Shown: piece by piece, positions 19,847 through 27,628 of the stretch
Numbering within the stretch: position 1 is the first letter of the stretch
Layout of the letters: each line of letters begins with the position of its first letter
Origin: Murimonas intestini
GTDB lineage: Bacteria; Bacillota; Clostridia; Lachnospirales; Lachnospiraceae
Direction: 5' to 3'
Length of the DNA stretch: 64,000 nucleotides
NCBI GenBank assembly: GCA_003148945.1
Contig: QGGY01000005.1
Coordinates: 124,001 to 188,000 of the forward strand
Notes under the pieces: generated by a model
Databases searched by the model: none
Told to the model about the DNA's origin: nothing
The model's input: only the letters and a program-made list of their open reading frames with translations
Position numbers and translations under genes: made by a program

Positions 19847-19873
19847 GTTGCTGGTCACGGAGTGAACAGTAAC
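19847..19873. repeat. Hairpin repeat of the GTTACTGTTCAC family
   Basis: GTTGCTGGTCAC (19847-19858), three bases, GTGAACAGTAAC (19862-19873). The arms pair at 11 of 12 positions if one G-U is allowed. It lies between xerD and the toxin-antitoxin pair. Confidence 0.65.
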
Positions 19874-19907
19874 GCCTAAACGCCATAACTAAAAAAGAAA
19901 GACAGGA

Positions 19908-19936
19908 TTGTTTTTTGAAAAAGGATATACTATAAT
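19908..19936 (+). promoter_or_regulatory. Toxin-antitoxin promoter
   Basis: TTGTTT (19908-19913)-N17-TATAAT (19931-19936), 48 bases before the antitoxin ATG. Confidence 0.6.
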
Positions 19937-19984
19937 AGAGTGAGAAAAGAAGGGATCATTTATTTTGGAAAGCAGGTGAATTTT

Positions 19985-20140
19985 ATGGCATCATTGGCAG
20001 AACGGCAGGAGGATATCCAGGAAAAAAAATTATACAAAGAACTGGATAAAGGTATTGATGATATGGAGAATGGAAGAGTTGTACCGCACGAAGAGGCTAT
20101 GAAAAAACTAATGGAGAGGTTTCGGCACAATGCAGTATAA
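19985..20140 (+). CDS. Antitoxin of RelB/ParD-like type
   Basis: A small charged protein (51 residues) just upstream of a ParE/RelE-type toxin and overlapping it by 11 bases, the standard arrangement. The helix-rich sequence with ENGRVVPHEEAMKKLMERF resembles antitoxins whose C-terminus wraps the toxin. A longer frame from 19940 is open, but AGGTGA at 19974-19979 places the start at ATG 19985. Type II antitoxins normally repress their own promoter together with the toxin. The call rests on context plus sequence pattern. Confidence 0.75.
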   Translation: MASLAERQEDIQEKKLYKELDKGIDDMENGRVVPHEEAMKKLMERFRHNAV

Positions 20141-20462
20141 AATACTGGAAACGATAGAGGCCATGGAGGATTTGGGGAAGATGGCGGCCTATATGGAGGA
20201 AGAACTGAAGAACTCCCAGGCTGCTATCCGTTTTTTAGAAAAGTATGATAAAGAAGTGGGTATCCTGCAGAATTTCCCATTTGGCTATAGGGGGATCAGC
20301 TTAGGGTACAGGGGCCATGAAATCCGTATGAAGCCCTTCGAGACATATAATATATTTTTCATAGTAAACAGTGCGGAGGGATGTGTCACAATATTGAGGG
20401 TCTTAAAAGACAGACAGGATTGGATGCGTATCCTGAAAAGCAAAGATACATACCGTATATGA
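20130..20462 (+). CDS. RelE/ParE-family toxin
   Basis: A 110-residue protein of the RelE/ParE superfamily. Visible features are the N-terminal helical hairpin (AMEDLGKMAAYMEEELKN, AAIRFLEKYDKEVGILQNFP) and the beta-sheet region IRMKPFETYNIFFIVN followed by VTILRVLKDRQDW. RelE members cleave mRNA on the ribosome and ParE members poison gyrase; which applies cannot be told from sequence. The start overlaps the antitoxin end, so the pair is translationally coupled. All expected segments are present and it appears intact. Confidence 0.8.
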   Translation: MQYKILETIEAMEDLGKMAAYMEEELKNSQAAIRFLEKYDKEVGILQNFPFGYRGISLGYRGHEIRMKPFETYNIFFIVNSAEGCVTILRVLKDRQDWMRILKSKDTYRI

Positions 20463-20478
20463 TCATTATATTTTAAAA

Positions 20479-20509
20479 GAGAGACAGGACATTGTTTCTG
20501 TCTCTTTTT
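20479..20509 (+). terminator. Terminator after toxin gene
   Basis: AGAGACAG pairs with CTGTCTCT across a 10-base loop, followed by TTTT. Confidence 0.8.
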
Positions 20510-20528
20510 GCGTGCATGGAGGGATAAA

Positions 20529-20660
20529 ATGGATGAATTAAAAACAGAACTTGCAAAAAAACAGAGTCCACAAAGGGCAAAATCAAACTGAAGAAAAGCA
20601 TGACCATTACGGATTTAATAAAGGCCATGGAGCCGGAAATCAAGAAAGCCCTCCCGGGTT
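20529..20660 (+). pseudogene. recT fragment (phage single-strand annealing recombinase), frameshifted and truncated
   Basis: The start ATGGATGAATTAAAAACAG opens a frame that stops after 20 codons (MDELKTELAKKQSPQRAKSN). A shifted frame continues with KLKKSMTITDLIKAMEPEI and then KKALPG. That region resembles the N-terminus of RecT-family annealing proteins (DLI-x-x-x-PEIKKALP). The similarity ends where the hairpin repeat at 20658 begins. It is a decayed remnant of a prophage or integrative element. Confidence 0.6.
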
Positions 20661-20701
20661 ACTATTCACACGTCGCGGAATGGTGACGTGTGAACAGTAA
20701 C
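20658..20701. repeat. Hairpin repeat of the GTTACTGTTCAC family, long-arm copy
   Basis: GTTACTATTCACACGTC (20658-20674) and GACGTGTGAACAGTAAC (20685-20701) pair over 17 bp with one G-U, with a 10-base loop. It sits exactly at the break in the recT remnant. Confidence 0.75.
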
Positions 20702-20766
20702 TATGAGGCTCGTGATGATATTGCTTAGGTATCAATAAGTACGGTGTTTTAAAAATAAATTATGAA

Positions 20767-20964
20767 ATGGGAGGAGTATCACTTGAATCAAAAGCCAAAC
20801 ACAGAAATTACAGTGTTATTGGAAAATACGTTCGTAATGTTTTTAAAGAAGGCGAATTAGCGAAAGATTCAGTGTGGGCAAAATTTGCCTGCACTGCTGC
20901 TGATGGCAAGGATTATAATGTAGACTACTCAAAATTTTGTTTAACACGCAGTTACAAGAGTTAA
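20767..20964 (+). pseudogene. RhuM-family fragment
   Basis: The 65-residue frame contains VFKEGELAKDSVWAKFACT and AADGKDYNVDY, which closely resembles the N-terminal region of the RhuM family (FKEGEL-x5-SV-x-AKF, then a DGK-x-Y segment and YNLDVIISVGYR). The expected continuation is missing: the frame breaks after DYSKF. RhuM-like proteins occur in mobile and pathogenicity regions and their function is not established. Together with the recT piece it marks an eroded mobile segment. Bases 20965-21176 carry a further open frame with no recognisable homology, which I do not call as a gene. Confidence 0.55.
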
Positions 20965-21077
20965 CTCAGCTGCTCTATGGAAAAATTGATTATTACAAAG
21001 AATCCCCTTCCTCATATGATGAGGCATATAAACGAGTGCAGTATCTCAAAAAAGTATCCTGCATCGAATGTATAAAA

Positions 21078-21117
21078 ATGACCATGCTTGAGTATCTTTG
21101 CTCTTACATGGTCATTT
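21078..21117. terminator. Inverted repeat, terminator-like
   Basis: AATGACCATG pairs with CATGGTCATT across a 17- to 20-base loop, followed by TTTCTG. It lies in the eroded segment upstream of the 3' end of the LacI-fusion gene and could end transcription from the left. Confidence 0.5.
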
Positions 21118-21205
21118 TCTGTTTGTACCCGCTTGAAGGTGTCACTAAAAATTTGAATGTTTTATCAAATCCCTAAGTGAGCGCCCCCAAAGGAGACGCC
21201 CTTTT

Positions 21206-23491
21206 TTATCTGCACAGAGGTTTTGGGTAGCCGTAGGACTGAAAAAGCTTCTTCATACGCTGCTGGTTCAGTTCAAGAGCTTCCTGGATGGAGAGGCCTT
21301 CCGTCAATATCTGGCGCAGCACATTACACAGGATAGCCTCTATTTTATTCTGCGGAATAATGAGTGTGTTGTTCTTATAGGGGCCGTTCCGTTTATGGGT
21401 GAAAGAAAAGCTTCGTTCTGTAATACCCAGCCACGGATAGAGCTTCAGGAGCTCCTGGCTGTGGTAGGGAGCAATAACAGGTGACTGGCCGTCCAGGATA
21501 GTCATATAAAAGCTGGTATCATGCTGGGTTAGCCAGTCGAAATAAGTAAAAGCGGCTTCCGTATTTTTAGTAAACGGATTCAATCCCATATTCCAGCCTA
21601 TACTGGCCGGACAACGGCCAGGGAGTATCTCATAGCCTATGCGCCCGATGATATTATTCTGTATACTCTTTGTGATCTGGGCGGCATACTCTGTGTAGGT
21701 AATGAGCATGGCCGTTTTTCCTTCTGAGAATTCCTTTACTGTATCAGCTATGGAAGTCGTGAAAGGATTGCCTCCTGTAGTCTGCAATGTCTCAAGGATA
21801 CTTTCAAAGGCCCTGGCGTTTTCGGGGGAGTTCAGGCAGGGACGGTTATAGCTGTCCCAAAGAACTCCGCCATATGACCAAAGGCGTATGAGGATTTCAG
21901 GAGCCAGCTCTTCATCAGTGATTCCGGCAAGGGATGTTCCGTATCTGGTGGGTGAGGAAGGGTTGAAGCTCCTGGTGAAAAAACGTGAAGTGCCGTTGAA
22001 TTCTGTCCAGGTCCTGGGAGGACGCAGCGATATCTGATATTTGTTCTGGAAAGATTTCAGTATATCCCTGTTTTCAAACAAGTCTTTTCTGTAGAACATG
22101 ATCTGGGAGCCGCCGATGATCGGGATACCATAATAATTGCCTTCATACCTGCAGTTATCCATATTTTCTTTAAAAATAGTGTCTTTTTTAAAAGTTTTTC
22201 CGCGCACGAATTCAGAGATATCTGCGACAAATGTATTCTGGACCATATAGTTCAGCCATGGTATATCATACATGTGGATATCATAGGCGTCTTCTGTATC
22301 TATTGTTTCTGATATTCTTTTAAGCATCTTGTCCTGAGGATAAAAATCAAAATCCAGGGCTATCCCTGTCTTTCTCGTAAAGTAGTCAGAAAGCAGAGAG
22401 ACAGAGTGTGAGGTAGCCAGATCTACTGTAAGCACTTTCAGACGGCTGCTGCAGGCCTGGGAGACAGGTGCACTGAGTGAAGAACGCTCCCGGAGAACTA
22501 AAGGATTATTTACTACGGGATCCGGCATGGTAATGATCCTGGGCTCAAAAAGGGCAGGGGATTTTATATTTGAGAGCAGCAGTTCTGATGCAGATATCCC
22601 CAGATGGAAGGCTGTGCGCTGTGTGTGAATAACCCCGTGGAGACGTGATGCTTTATTCCAGGATTCTTCACTGTAAGTTATGATCTGAACGCTGTCGGGA
22701 ACACTCAGACCATAAGTATTCAATGCTTCTATAGTGCCCAGCGCGATGTTTTCAGATGTCGCAATAATCGAATCCGGCTTCTGAGTGCAGACAGCTGTCA
22801 GGACAGATTTAAAAGCATCCTCTTTGGACATGTTCGTAGAGCAGATCAAATCTTCGGTGCTCTGCAGGCCGCTGTAGGCCATGGCATCTTTATATCCGCG
22901 TATGCTGTCCTGTTCAGATGAGAAATGAACAGGTCCGCAGACAAGGGCTGTCTTGTTATATCCTTTTTCTATGAGTGATTCAGTCAGAAAATAGGTTGTT
23001 TTATAGTTGTCAAAGCCTACAAAGTTTACGAATAAGTCTTCCGGGGAGCGTTCCACGAAAACGGTCGGTATTTGGTAATTTAAGATGCGGCTCCGAAAAA
23101 ATTCAGTATTCTGCGGCTGACAGCTGATGATGACAAGTCCTGCAGCATTTTGGCTGATAAAGTCTTCAATCTTTTCACATTCAATATCAGGTGAATTATT
23201 TGAAAAAGCTACACTCACCGTATACCCATGACTCTGCAGGTAAGCAGATATTCCTTTAAAGATCTCTGCATGATAGAGGTTGTCAATATCTGTCAGAACT
23301 ACGCCTATCAGATTAGAAGTAAAGGACTTCAGGTTTCTGGCAGACCAGTTGGGAATATATTTTAGTTTTTCTATTGAATCCATTATTTTCATCCGGGTCT
23401 CTGCCTTGACGGGCTTTGTTCCGCTCAGGCAGCAGGAGACAGTTGCAATAGAGACGCCGGCATCACGTGCAATATCTTTTAAAGTAGCCAT
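21206..23491 (-). CDS. LacI-family regulator fused to an extracellular-type sugar-binding domain
   Basis: A 761-residue protein with three parts. Residues 1-55 are a LacI helix-turn-helix (MATLKDIARDAGVSIATVS). Residues 60-340 are the usual LacI ligand-binding domain (IGVVLTDIDNLYHAEIFKGI; the GLSVPDSVQIITY segment). Residues 350-740 resemble an ABC-importer family 1 solute-binding protein (LKVLTVDLAT, YGIPIIGGSQIMFYRKDLFE, EFSEGKTAMLITYTEYA, GWNMGLNPFTKN). There is no signal peptide, so the second sugar-binding fold is cytoplasmic. LacI proteins are normally about 340 residues. The ribosome binding site GGAGGA is eight bases before ATG. It diverges from rhaM. A promoter, TTGACT-N17-TACATT on the minus strand (23573-23545), lies upstream. 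A two-ligand sensor is an inference. Confidence 0.88.
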   Translation of the reverse strand: MATLKDIARDAGVSIATVSCCLSGTKPVKAETRMKIMDSIEKLKYIPNWSARNLKSFTSNLIGVVLTDIDNLYHAEIFKGISAYLQSHGYTVSVAFSNNSPDIECEKIEDFISQNAAGLVIISCQPQNTEFFRSRILNYQIPTVFVERSPEDLFVNFVGFDNYKTTYFLTESLIEKGYNKTALVCGPVHFSSEQDSIRGYKDAMAYSGLQSTEDLICSTNMSKEDAFKSVLTAVCTQKPDSIIATSENIALGTIEALNTYGLSVPDSVQIITYSEESWNKASRLHGVIHTQRTAFHLGISASELLLSNIKSPALFEPRIITMPDPVVNNPLVLRERSSLSAPVSQACSSRLKVLTVDLATSHSVSLLSDYFTRKTGIALDFDFYPQDKMLKRISETIDTEDAYDIHMYDIPWLNYMVQNTFVADISEFVRGKTFKKDTIFKENMDNCRYEGNYYGIPIIGGSQIMFYRKDLFENRDILKSFQNKYQISLRPPRTWTEFNGTSRFFTRSFNPSSPTRYGTSLAGITDEELAPEILIRLWSYGGVLWDSYNRPCLNSPENARAFESILETLQTTGGNPFTTSIADTVKEFSEGKTAMLITYTEYAAQITKSIQNNIIGRIGYEILPGRCPASIGWNMGLNPFTKNTEAAFTYFDWLTQHDTSFYMTILDGQSPVIAPYHSQELLKLYPWLGITERSFSFTHKRNGPYKNNTLIIPQNKIEAILCNVLRQILTEGLSIQEALELNQQRMKKLFQSYGYPKPLCR

Positions 23492-23544
23492 ATGTACTTC
23501 CTCCGTAACTATTCAGCAGATCTGTGCATTTACTGCATAATTAA

Positions 23545-23639
23545 AATGTAGCATAGAGAATCAGGCAAGTCAATATATCTAAACGTTTTGATTTATATTT
23601 TGAAAATGATATTGAAAACAAAAATATATAAAATATAAT
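23545..23639. promoter_or_regulatory. Divergent promoters and LacI-type operator
   Basis: Minus-strand promoter for the fusion regulator: TTGACT (23573-23568), 17 bases, TACATT (23550-23545). Plus-strand promoter for rhaM: TTGAAA (23612-23617), 16 bases, TATAAT (23634-23639). Between them TCTAAACGTTTTGA (23578-23591) is a near-palindrome with the central CG typical of LacI-family operators. It differs by one base from the perfect palindrome at 24014-24027. Confidence 0.7.
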
Positions 23640-23680
23640 AGTGTTAACAGAAGCGGAAAAGCTGGAAAGGAGAAAACGGC

Positions 23681-24004
23681 ATGAAAAGATTTGGACAAGT
23701 CATCAGGCTAAAAGAGGGGATGGAAGAGCGGTATAAAGAACTGCACGGTAATCCGTGGCCGGAAGTGAATGCGGCAATAAAAGCCAGCCATATCAGTAAT
23801 TATTCTATCTACCTGAAGAACGGATATCTGTTTGCTTATTTTGAATATGACGGGGAAGATTTTGAGGAAGATATGAAGAAGATGGCGGCAGATGAAGCTA
23901 CACAGGGATGGTGGAAAGAAACGGATCCCTGCCAGGAAAAGATGGCCGGAGCCTCCGATGCAGAATGGTGGTCAGATATGGTGGAAGTATACCATCTTGA
24001 TTAA
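23681..24004 (+). CDS. rhaM: L-rhamnose mutarotase
   Basis: RhaM interconverts the alpha and beta anomers of L-rhamnose, feeding the isomerase. The 107-residue ferredoxin-like protein matches the family along its length: FGQVIRLKEGMEERYKELH near the start, HISNYSIYL (catalytic His) and YFEYDG, then WWKETDPCQEKM. A strong ribosome binding site precedes the ATG. It is the first gene of the divergent operon controlled by the LacI-fusion regulator. No rhamnose isomerase or kinase lies in the window. Confidence 0.9.
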   Translation: MKRFGQVIRLKEGMEERYKELHGNPWPEVNAAIKASHISNYSIYLKNGYLFAYFEYDGEDFEEDMKKMAADEATQGWWKETDPCQEKMAGASDAEWWSDMVEVYHLD

Positions 24005-24013
24005 ACATCGGAA

Positions 24014-24027
24014 TCTAAACGTTTAGA
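24014..24027. promoter_or_regulatory. LacI-type operator, perfect palindrome
   Basis: TCTAAACGTTTAGA is a perfect 14-bp palindrome with central CG, between rhaM and the URO-D gene. It is nearly identical to the site at 23578-23591, so the same regulator probably binds both and may loop the DNA between them. Confidence 0.75.
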
Positions 24028-24056
24028 CAATAAATCGTGAAAAGGAGAAGGGATTT

Positions 24057-25310
24057 ATGACATCAAGAGAAAGAGTAATGGCTTCTGTCGCACATAAGGA
24101 GCCGGATTATCTGCCCATGGATCTGGGAAGCAATGTAAGTACAGGCATTTCAGGCATGGCATATGGAAATCTGAAGAAATACCTGGGAATGACGGAGGGG
24201 CATACGCGGATATATGATGTGGTGCAGCAGGTGGCACTGCCTGAAGATCAGGTGCTGGACCTGATAGGGGCAGATGTACTGGATATAGCAAGGACATACA
24301 ATACAAAAGACGAGGACTGGTATGATGTGACGCTGTCGAATGGAAATACGGCGCAGTGGCCCAGCTGGTTCAAACCGGAGAAGCTGCCGGATGGCTCCTA
24401 TAATGTATATGACATTGAAAAAACCCTCATTGCCAGGATGCCTAATAAGGGAATGTGTTTCGACCAGATGTATTTCCCTTATAAAGAAGATTATCCGGAC
24501 AGCTATGAGGATCTGGACCGCCAGATGGGCAAGGTATTATGGAGTGCCATGGCTCACAGTCCGTGGGATCACCAGAGGGATTTTGCCACAGAGGATGAAT
24601 TTTACAGTGATATGCGCAGGCGCTGTCTGGAACTGCGGAATAGTACAGATAAGGCGCTTATGATCACATGCGGATGCAATCTGTTTGAGTGGGGTACCTT
24701 CCTGCGGAGGATGGAAAATTTCCTGATGGATACATATGCGGATCCGGAGAATGTGATCGCGCTGAATGAGCAGCTTATGGAGCGGCATCTGCACATGCTG
24801 GAAAAAGTATGCGATGCAGTGGGTGATGTGGTAGATATCCTGCGTTTTGGCGATGATCTTGGGATGGACACGGGCATGTTTATGTCGCTGGAGAAATACA
24901 GAACACTCTTTAAACCATTCCATACTAAGCTGAATGCTTACGTGCATGAACACAGCGGCATGAAGACTTTTTTACATTCCTGCGGGTCTATCTATCCTGT
25001 AATTCCAGAACTGATAGAGGCGGGATATGATATTCTAAACCCGGTTCAGACATCAGCCAGGGATATGGACCCGGCAAGGCTGAAGAAGGAGTATGGCAGG
25101 GATATCACTTTCTGGGGAGGCGGATGCAATACAAGAAGGATACTGAATCTGGGATCTCCGCAGGAGGTATATGATTACAGCAGCAGGATGATCGACATCT
25201 TTTATAAAGACGGAGGATTTATTTTCAATACAGAACATAACATTTTGCCGGATGTGCCGCCGGAGAATATCATGGCCATGTACAAGGCAGTAGAAAATGC
25301 CAGAAAGTAA
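24057..25310 (+). CDS. Uroporphyrinogen decarboxylase (URO-D) family protein
   Basis: A 417-residue TIM-barrel protein of the URO-D superfamily, which includes uroporphyrinogen decarboxylase and corrinoid/CoM methyltransferases. Features are MTSRERVMASVAHKEPDYLP at the start, the substrate-pocket region FGDDLGMDTGMFMSLEKY, HSCGSIYPVIPELIEAGYD and HNILPDVPPENIMAMY. The HSCG and C-terminal motifs are typical of the methyltransferase-like branch found in gut Clostridia sugar operons rather than of HemE, and no haem genes are nearby. The substrate is unknown. It lies downstream of rhaM with a LacI operator between, so it is likely part of the same sugar-induced operon. Confidence 0.82.
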   Translation: MTSRERVMASVAHKEPDYLPMDLGSNVSTGISGMAYGNLKKYLGMTEGHTRIYDVVQQVALPEDQVLDLIGADVLDIARTYNTKDEDWYDVTLSNGNTAQWPSWFKPEKLPDGSYNVYDIEKTLIARMPNKGMCFDQMYFPYKEDYPDSYEDLDRQMGKVLWSAMAHSPWDHQRDFATEDEFYSDMRRRCLELRNSTDKALMITCGCNLFEWGTFLRRMENFLMDTYADPENVIALNEQLMERHLHMLEKVCDAVGDVVDILRFGDDLGMDTGMFMSLEKYRTLFKPFHTKLNAYVHEHSGMKTFLHSCGSIYPVIPELIEAGYDILNPVQTSARDMDPARLKKEYGRDITFWGGGCNTRRILNLGSPQEVYDYSSRMIDIFYKDGGFIFNTEHNILPDVPPENIMAMYKAVENARK

Positions 25311-25336
25311 AGGCAGCAAAAAGGGGAATAGAAAAC

Positions 25337-25417
25337 GTGAACGAAAAAAACAAAAACAAAGAAACGATCAGGAAAGAGAGCAGCATTAAGAAAAATTTGC
25401 AGTCGCAACAGATGTGA
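25337..25417 (+). pseudogene. N-terminal stub of an ABC permease, joined by deletion to a binding-protein remnant
   Basis: A ribosome-binding-site-led GTG at 25337 opens a 26-codon frame (NEKNKNKETIRKESSIKK). It looks like the cytoplasmic head of an RbsC-type permease and then ends in a few out-of-place residues and TGA. At the break, about 25388-25393, the reading frame of a sugar-binding protein begins mid-protein. Identification as a permease is an inference from length, composition and operon context. Confidence 0.45.
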
Positions 25418-26028
25418 AGCAGGCAGCTTATGATGCAGCAGAAGCGGTCATTAAGATGATGGGTGAAAAAGGAAACATTCTCAATGTCCTGGAAGTTTTG
25501 GAAGACCCAAACACAGCCCTCAGAAAAGAAGGTGTAGAAGAAGCTGTTGCAAAATACCCTGATGTAAAAATCATTCAGGAAATAGCGGGTATTAAGACAC
25601 AGGAAGAGGCAGTAAGCAAGATAGAGAGCGCCCTCTCTGCCAACGTAGGCGAAATTGACGGAATCGTCTGTACAGGCATGGTCACCAGTGTAGGTATGAC
25701 ACAGACACTGGAAGATTACTATGAGAAGCAGGGGACGGACAAACATATCTACGCAATCGGAATTGATACGGATGAAGGCGTTATGAATGGAATTGAGAAC
25801 GGCACGATTGACGCCACGATTGCACAGAATCCTCTTGGACATGGTTATATTTCCTGTAAGCTGCTGCAGTATATGGCTCAGGGATATAAAGTGAAAGACG
25901 ACCAGTATTTTATCAATGCCGGCAATGTGGTAGTCACAAAAGATAACATGGAAACATATGAGGCTGATCTGGAAAAAGTAACAGAGGATATCCTCAGTAA
26001 ACTGACAACAGACTATCTGACAAAATAG
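25390..26028 (+). pseudogene. Sugar ABC transporter substrate-binding protein, N-terminal half lost
   Basis: The readable part begins KFAVATDVKQAAYDAAEAVI and runs 212 codons to TAA. It is the C-terminal half of an RbsB-like (Peripla_BP_4) binding protein: IDGIVCTGMVTSVGMTQTL, IYAIGIDTDEGVMNGI, TIDATIAQNPLGHGYISCKLL. The family has about 330-370 residues with a lipoprotein signal. Here the signal peptide and first lobe are missing and an in-frame TAA lies just upstream (25387-25389). GTG 25414 could start translation but the product could not bind sugar or be exported. It is broken by an internal deletion with the permease stub before it. Confidence 0.85.
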
Positions 26029-26073
26029 GAACGTAAATGTAACTATTCAAAAAGCTGAGGATGGGGAGGCAGT

Positions 26074-27576
26074 ATGCTGAAACTAGAGAATATAAGCAAA
26101 ATATTTCCAGGAGTAAAAGCCCTGGACAATGTATCACTGTCCTTTCGCCCGGGTGAAATACATGCACTGATGGGTGAAAATGGTGCCGGTAAATCCACCC
26201 TGATAAAGATCATCACAGGCATTTACCAGCCGGATCTGGGAGATATCTATCTGGATGGGAAAAAAGTGGTCATTAAGAATTTCAGGGATGCAGTTGCACA
26301 TGATATTAATATGGTGAGCCAGGAAATCCAGGTAATACCTGATGCGACTGTGGCAGAGAATATCGTTCTTGACAGAATAGAACAGTTCAGGAAGGGCGCT
26401 GTGCTGGACTGGAAGAAAATTAATAAGACTGCCTTAATTTATCTGGAGAAGGTAGGACTGGATATTGATCCGGGGGACAAGATTGAACAGCTTACGGCAG
26501 CCCAGAAACAGCTGATCCAGATTGCTAAGGCGCTTTCTTCAAATGCACGTTATATCCTGCTGGATGAACCTACCTCCTCCCTGACTTCATATGAGAGCAG
26601 TAATCTGATTAAACTGATCAGGCAGCTTAAAGAACAGGGAGTGGCCGTTATTTTTGTATCGCACAAAATTGAGGAGGTCCTGGATCTGTGTGACAAAGTG
26701 TCGGTCCTCAGAGATGGAAGATTTGTGGGCAGCAGAGACTGTGCCGGGATTAAGAGGCAGGACATAGTAAAGATGATGATTGGCCGGGAGGAATCCACAG
26801 AATCCCTGGGCGTTCTTGATATCAAGGACGAAAAGGTGCTGGAGGCCAGAAATATTACTGCATATGGCCAGTTTGACAAGGTCAGTTTCAGCCTGAAAAA
26901 GGGAGAAATACTCGGATTTTATGGCTTGGTGGGTTCAGGGCGCACAGAACTGGCAAAGATTATCATAGGGCTGGAGAAGATGGATGAAGGAGATATCCTC
27001 GTGAATGGGCAGGAGGTGAAGATCAGATCCATACGGGACTGCATCGAACGCTGCCGGATCGGATATGTGACTGAGAACAGAAAAGAGGAAGGACTGATTT
27101 TGGATGCAGATGTAGGCTGCAATATCAGCATAACTGTCTGGTCCAGGATTAAAAACCGTTTCGGCAAGATTTCGGAGAAGAGAGAAAAAGAGATAGTTAG
27201 TGGGATGATAGATAAGATGGAAATAAAAACCCCATCTTCCAGAAGCAGGGTCGGGAACCTGTCAGGAGGAAATCAGCAAAAGGTCAGTATAGGAAAGTGG
27301 CTGGCAGCCAACTGTGATATATTGATAATTGATGAACCTACAGTAGGAGTTGATGTGGGAGCGAAAGCACATATTCATGAACTCATCTGGAAGCTTGCAA
27401 AGGAAGAAGGGAAATCCATTATCCTGATTTCTTCAGATATGCCGGAGCTGGTTAAGCTTTCACGCCGGATACTAGTATTCAGAGATCAGAAGATCACAGG
27501 AGAGATCACTGGTCTCAATGAAGGAAAGAAAGGATATGCCCAGATAAGCGCCGAGATCGGCAGATATTTGGCATAA
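26074..27576 (+). CDS. Sugar ABC transporter ATP-binding protein (RbsA/MglA type)
   Basis: A 500-residue double ABC ATPase. The first half has Walker A GENGAGKST, the region LTAAQKQLIQIAKAL and Walker B YILLDEPTS. The second half has a degenerate Walker A (GLVGSGRTELAK), signature LSGGNQQKVSIGKWL and Walker B LIIDEPTVGVDVG, the pattern of RbsA/MglA/XylG. Its partners, the permease and binding protein, are lost or truncated just upstream, so it may be non-functional in its original role unless it works with a transporter encoded elsewhere. The frame is intact, suggesting the deletion is recent. Confidence 0.93.
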   Translation: MLKLENISKIFPGVKALDNVSLSFRPGEIHALMGENGAGKSTLIKIITGIYQPDLGDIYLDGKKVVIKNFRDAVAHDINMVSQEIQVIPDATVAENIVLDRIEQFRKGAVLDWKKINKTALIYLEKVGLDIDPGDKIEQLTAAQKQLIQIAKALSSNARYILLDEPTSSLTSYESSNLIKLIRQLKEQGVAVIFVSHKIEEVLDLCDKVSVLRDGRFVGSRDCAGIKRQDIVKMMIGREESTESLGVLDIKDEKVLEARNITAYGQFDKVSFSLKKGEILGFYGLVGSGRTELAKIIIGLEKMDEGDILVNGQEVKIRSIRDCIERCRIGYVTENRKEEGLILDADVGCNISITVWSRIKNRFGKISEKREKEIVSGMIDKMEIKTPSSRSRVGNLSGGNQQKVSIGKWLAANCDILIIDEPTVGVDVGAKAHIHELIWKLAKEEGKSIILISSDMPELVKLSRRILVFRDQKITGEITGLNEGKKGYAQISAEIGRYLA

Positions 27577-27580
27577 AACA

Positions 27581-27620
27581 CGGCTGCACCTGACGGGATC
27601 AAATACCTCAGGTGCAGCCG
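27581..27620. terminator. Bidirectional terminator
   Basis: CGGCTGCACCTGA (27581-27593) pairs perfectly with TCAGGTGCAGCCG (27608-27620) across 14 bases. It lies between two convergent genes and has short A/T-rich tails on both sides. Confidence 0.75.
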
Positions 27621-27628
27621 TATGATTA

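Noticed and set aside
20937..21176. 79-residue plus-strand frame in the eroded segment
   Set aside because: No recognisable homology, weak start, partly overlaps the RhuM-like remnant; not called as a gene.
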